Both the position numbers and the translations under genes were made by a program. The notes under the pieces were generated by a model. That model made no database searches. It was not told the DNA's origin and saw only the letters and a program-made list of their open reading frames with translations. This document shows positions 11,774 through 12,831 of a DNA stretch of 12,831 nucleotides, piece after piece (the first letter of the stretch is position 1; each line of letters begins with the position of its first letter). This stretch comes from Anaerolineaceae bacterium (GTDB lineage Bacteria > Chloroflexota > Anaerolineae > 4572-78): positions 1 to 12,831 of the forward strand of contig JANTHQ010000020.1 of the NCBI GenBank assembly GCA_024762375.1, in the 5' to 3' direction.

Positions 11774-12831
11774 TTACTCAGCGGAAATTTTGAACACCGC
11801 CATATTGTCGTGATGATGTGCTTGCGCCCATGCCGAACCGGTGCGATACACTTCCGGCAGCGATGCCGTCATCTGCGGATACCAACTCGGAAATGTGACC
11901 AGATAGCTCGCCCCCGCCGCCCGCGAAAATGCCAGCAATCGCGCTTCGTCCCGAATGAACGGAATCACATCCGGCGTGATGAGCCCCGCCAAATCGACCA
12001 GCGGGCGTTCGGCAAAATACCCAATCGCGCCGATGTCGTGCGCGGCGATGACCGTGTCCGGCGGGGTGTTCTCCGCCAGCCAGTGCGCCGTTTTCACCAT
12101 TTCTGTGTCGATGAACGTCACATCGTTGGCGTAACTCTGCGCGCCGAGCAGCACAAATGCCGCCATCGCCGCGCCCGCCGAAAGTATCGCTGCGCGGCTC
12201 AGCACCCGCGCCCATATTGCACGGTGGTTCGGGCGCAACAGGTGCGCCGTGCCCCACACGCCGAAAAATAGCAGCCACGGCAGGGTGGGCATTTCATATC
12301 GCCCGTGCTGGTATGTGACGGGCAACCGCACCGCATACAGCGCCACATCCGCCAGCCACCAAATCCCGGCAACCATCAGCGCCGTTTTTTTCTGCCGAAA
12401 TGCCTGCCACAGCCCGAAAATCGCGCCCGGCAGCAGTATCATCTGCCCGCCGATAAATTGCACGCCCGCCACCGACAGCCAGCGTTTCCACAGCGGGAGA
12501 TTTTCCAGCAGGATGGCATATTCGCGCTGTTTGGCGTAAAATGTGTTCGGGAAAATCAATCCGCTGGTGATGAAATTGAACGCGAAATACGGAATCAGCG
12601 GCAGTGCCACCCCCGCGCCGAACGCCAGCAATTGGGGGATGGAAAGTTGCCGCCGCGAAATTTGTTCCGCCAGAATTGCCAGCCCGACCAACCCCGCCAG
12701 CCCGATTCCTTCCGGCCGGGTGAGCGTCAGCAGTCCACCGATGAGTCCGAGCAGGGCGAATTGTTTCCCCCCTCCCTGACCCTCTCCCCTTTGGGGGGAG
12801 GGGATTATTTCCCCCCTCCCTAAAAGGGAGG
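11774..12831 (-). CDS. GT-C type membrane glycosyltransferase, C-terminal part
   Basis: The frame is open from the window edge to a TAA at 11774 (351 visible residues); the N-terminal third is missing. Hydrophobic helices alternate with short loops: F-A-L-L-G-L-I-G-G-L-L just before L-T-R-P-E-G, then about six more. A loop with the L-I-F-P-N-T-F-Y-A-K motif follows the L-T-R-P-E-G motif; both are typical of bacterial PMT/ArnT-like lipid-linked sugar transferases. The C-terminal soluble part has H-D-I-G-A-I-G-Y-F and V-D-L-A-G-L, also common in this group. The substrate cannot be told. The first visible residues (about 20, rich in Gly, Arg, Pro and Gln) are encoded by a palindromic DNA repeat, so the gene is either tolerating an in-frame insertion or is disrupted at its 5' part. 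Base composition is richer in G+C than the adhesin genes (40 of 60 bases at 12001-12060). It is separated from the signalling operon by a promoter and may be unrelated to it. Confidence 0.82.
   Translation of the reverse strand, partial: SLLGRGEIIPSPQRGEGQGGGKQFALLGLIGGLLTLTRPEGIGLAGLVGLAILAEQISRRQLSIPQLLAFGAGVALPLIPYFAFNFITSGLIFPNTFYAKQREYAILLENLPLWKRWLSVAGVQFIGGQMILLPGAIFGLWQAFRQKKTALMVAGIWWLADVALYAVRLPVTYQHGRYEMPTLPWLLFFGVWGTAHLLRPNHRAIWARVLSRAAILSAGAAMAAFVLLGAQSYANDVTFIDTEMVKTAHWLAENTPPDTVIAAHDIGAIGYFAERPLVDLAGLITPDVIPFIRDEARLLAFSRAAGASYLVTFPSWYPQMTASLPEVYRTGSAWAQAHHHDNMAVFKISAE
12764..12831. repeat. G/C-rich palindromic repeat element inside a coding frame
   Basis: Two hairpins lie in tandem: arms 12780-12789 and 12793-12802 (ten pairs, one G-T wobble, three-base loop) and arms 12815-12820 and 12826-12831 (six perfect pairs, five-base loop). 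A 14-base direct repeat starts at 12764 and again at 12808 (period 44). The look is that of the C-rich/G-rich dispersed repeats often found between genes in bacterial genomes. It runs to the window edge, so its full extent is unknown. Confidence 0.7.

Noticed and set aside
11722..11777. CRISPR or integrase attachment site at the heptanucleotide repeat
   Set aside because: Units are seven bases with no spacers, no cas or integrase gene is nearby, and there is no tRNA gene.
11747..12271. Plus-strand open frame of 174 codons opposite the glycosyltransferase, rich in Arg, His and Cys
   Set aside because: Its composition is typical of an antisense frame of a G+C-rich gene, and the minus strand carries clear glycosyltransferase motifs.

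Overview
The window is most likely a chromosomal segment of an uncultured or filamentous member of the Chloroflexota, in or near the Anaerolineae or Caldilineae. This is an inference from several signs: TadE-type pseudopilins fused to long surface modules, many coiled-coil NarL/DegS-type kinases, and a secreted protein ending in an 'IYLPLVMK' tail of the kind common in that phylum. No rRNA or other marker gene is present to confirm it. All eight genes are on the minus strand, so transcription runs from high to low coordinates.

Region by region, in transcription order. (1) 12831-11774: the 3' part of a GT-C type membrane glycosyltransferase. It enters from outside the window and carries a palindromic G/C-rich repeat in its reading frame. 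(2) 11773-11684: a short intergenic region with a heptanucleotide tandem repeat and a good sigma70-like promoter. (3) 11683-8988: a compact three-gene signalling operon. It encodes a histidine-kinase-like protein whose phosphoacceptor His is replaced by Glu, a NarL/FixJ response regulator, and a DegS-like cytoplasmic histidine kinase that has its His. (4) 8987-8812: an intergenic control region with a terminator-like hairpin, a weak promoter and two inverted repeats. (5) 8811-1: a tight four-gene surface operon with gaps of 24, 5 and 21 bases. It encodes a giant 1752-residue TadE-headed protein carrying Ig-like repeats and several carbohydrate-binding-like modules, a beta-propeller plus DUF11-type surface protein, a small membrane-anchored PepSY-like protein, and a second TadE-like protein that runs off the window.

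The likely joint role is production of a cell-surface adhesion structure: pseudopilins of the Tad/Flp class carrying lectin-like domains. The adjacent signalling operon is a plausible but unproven regulator. Two observations stand out. The first is the giant pseudopilin-adhesin fusion. The second is the pair of complementarily altered kinases around one response regulator: one lacks the phosphoacceptor His but keeps the DxxxQ phosphatase motif, and the other has the His but lacks the usual N-box Glu. No tRNA, rRNA, CRISPR array, transposase or phage gene was seen. No gene-free stretch exceeds 300 bases.
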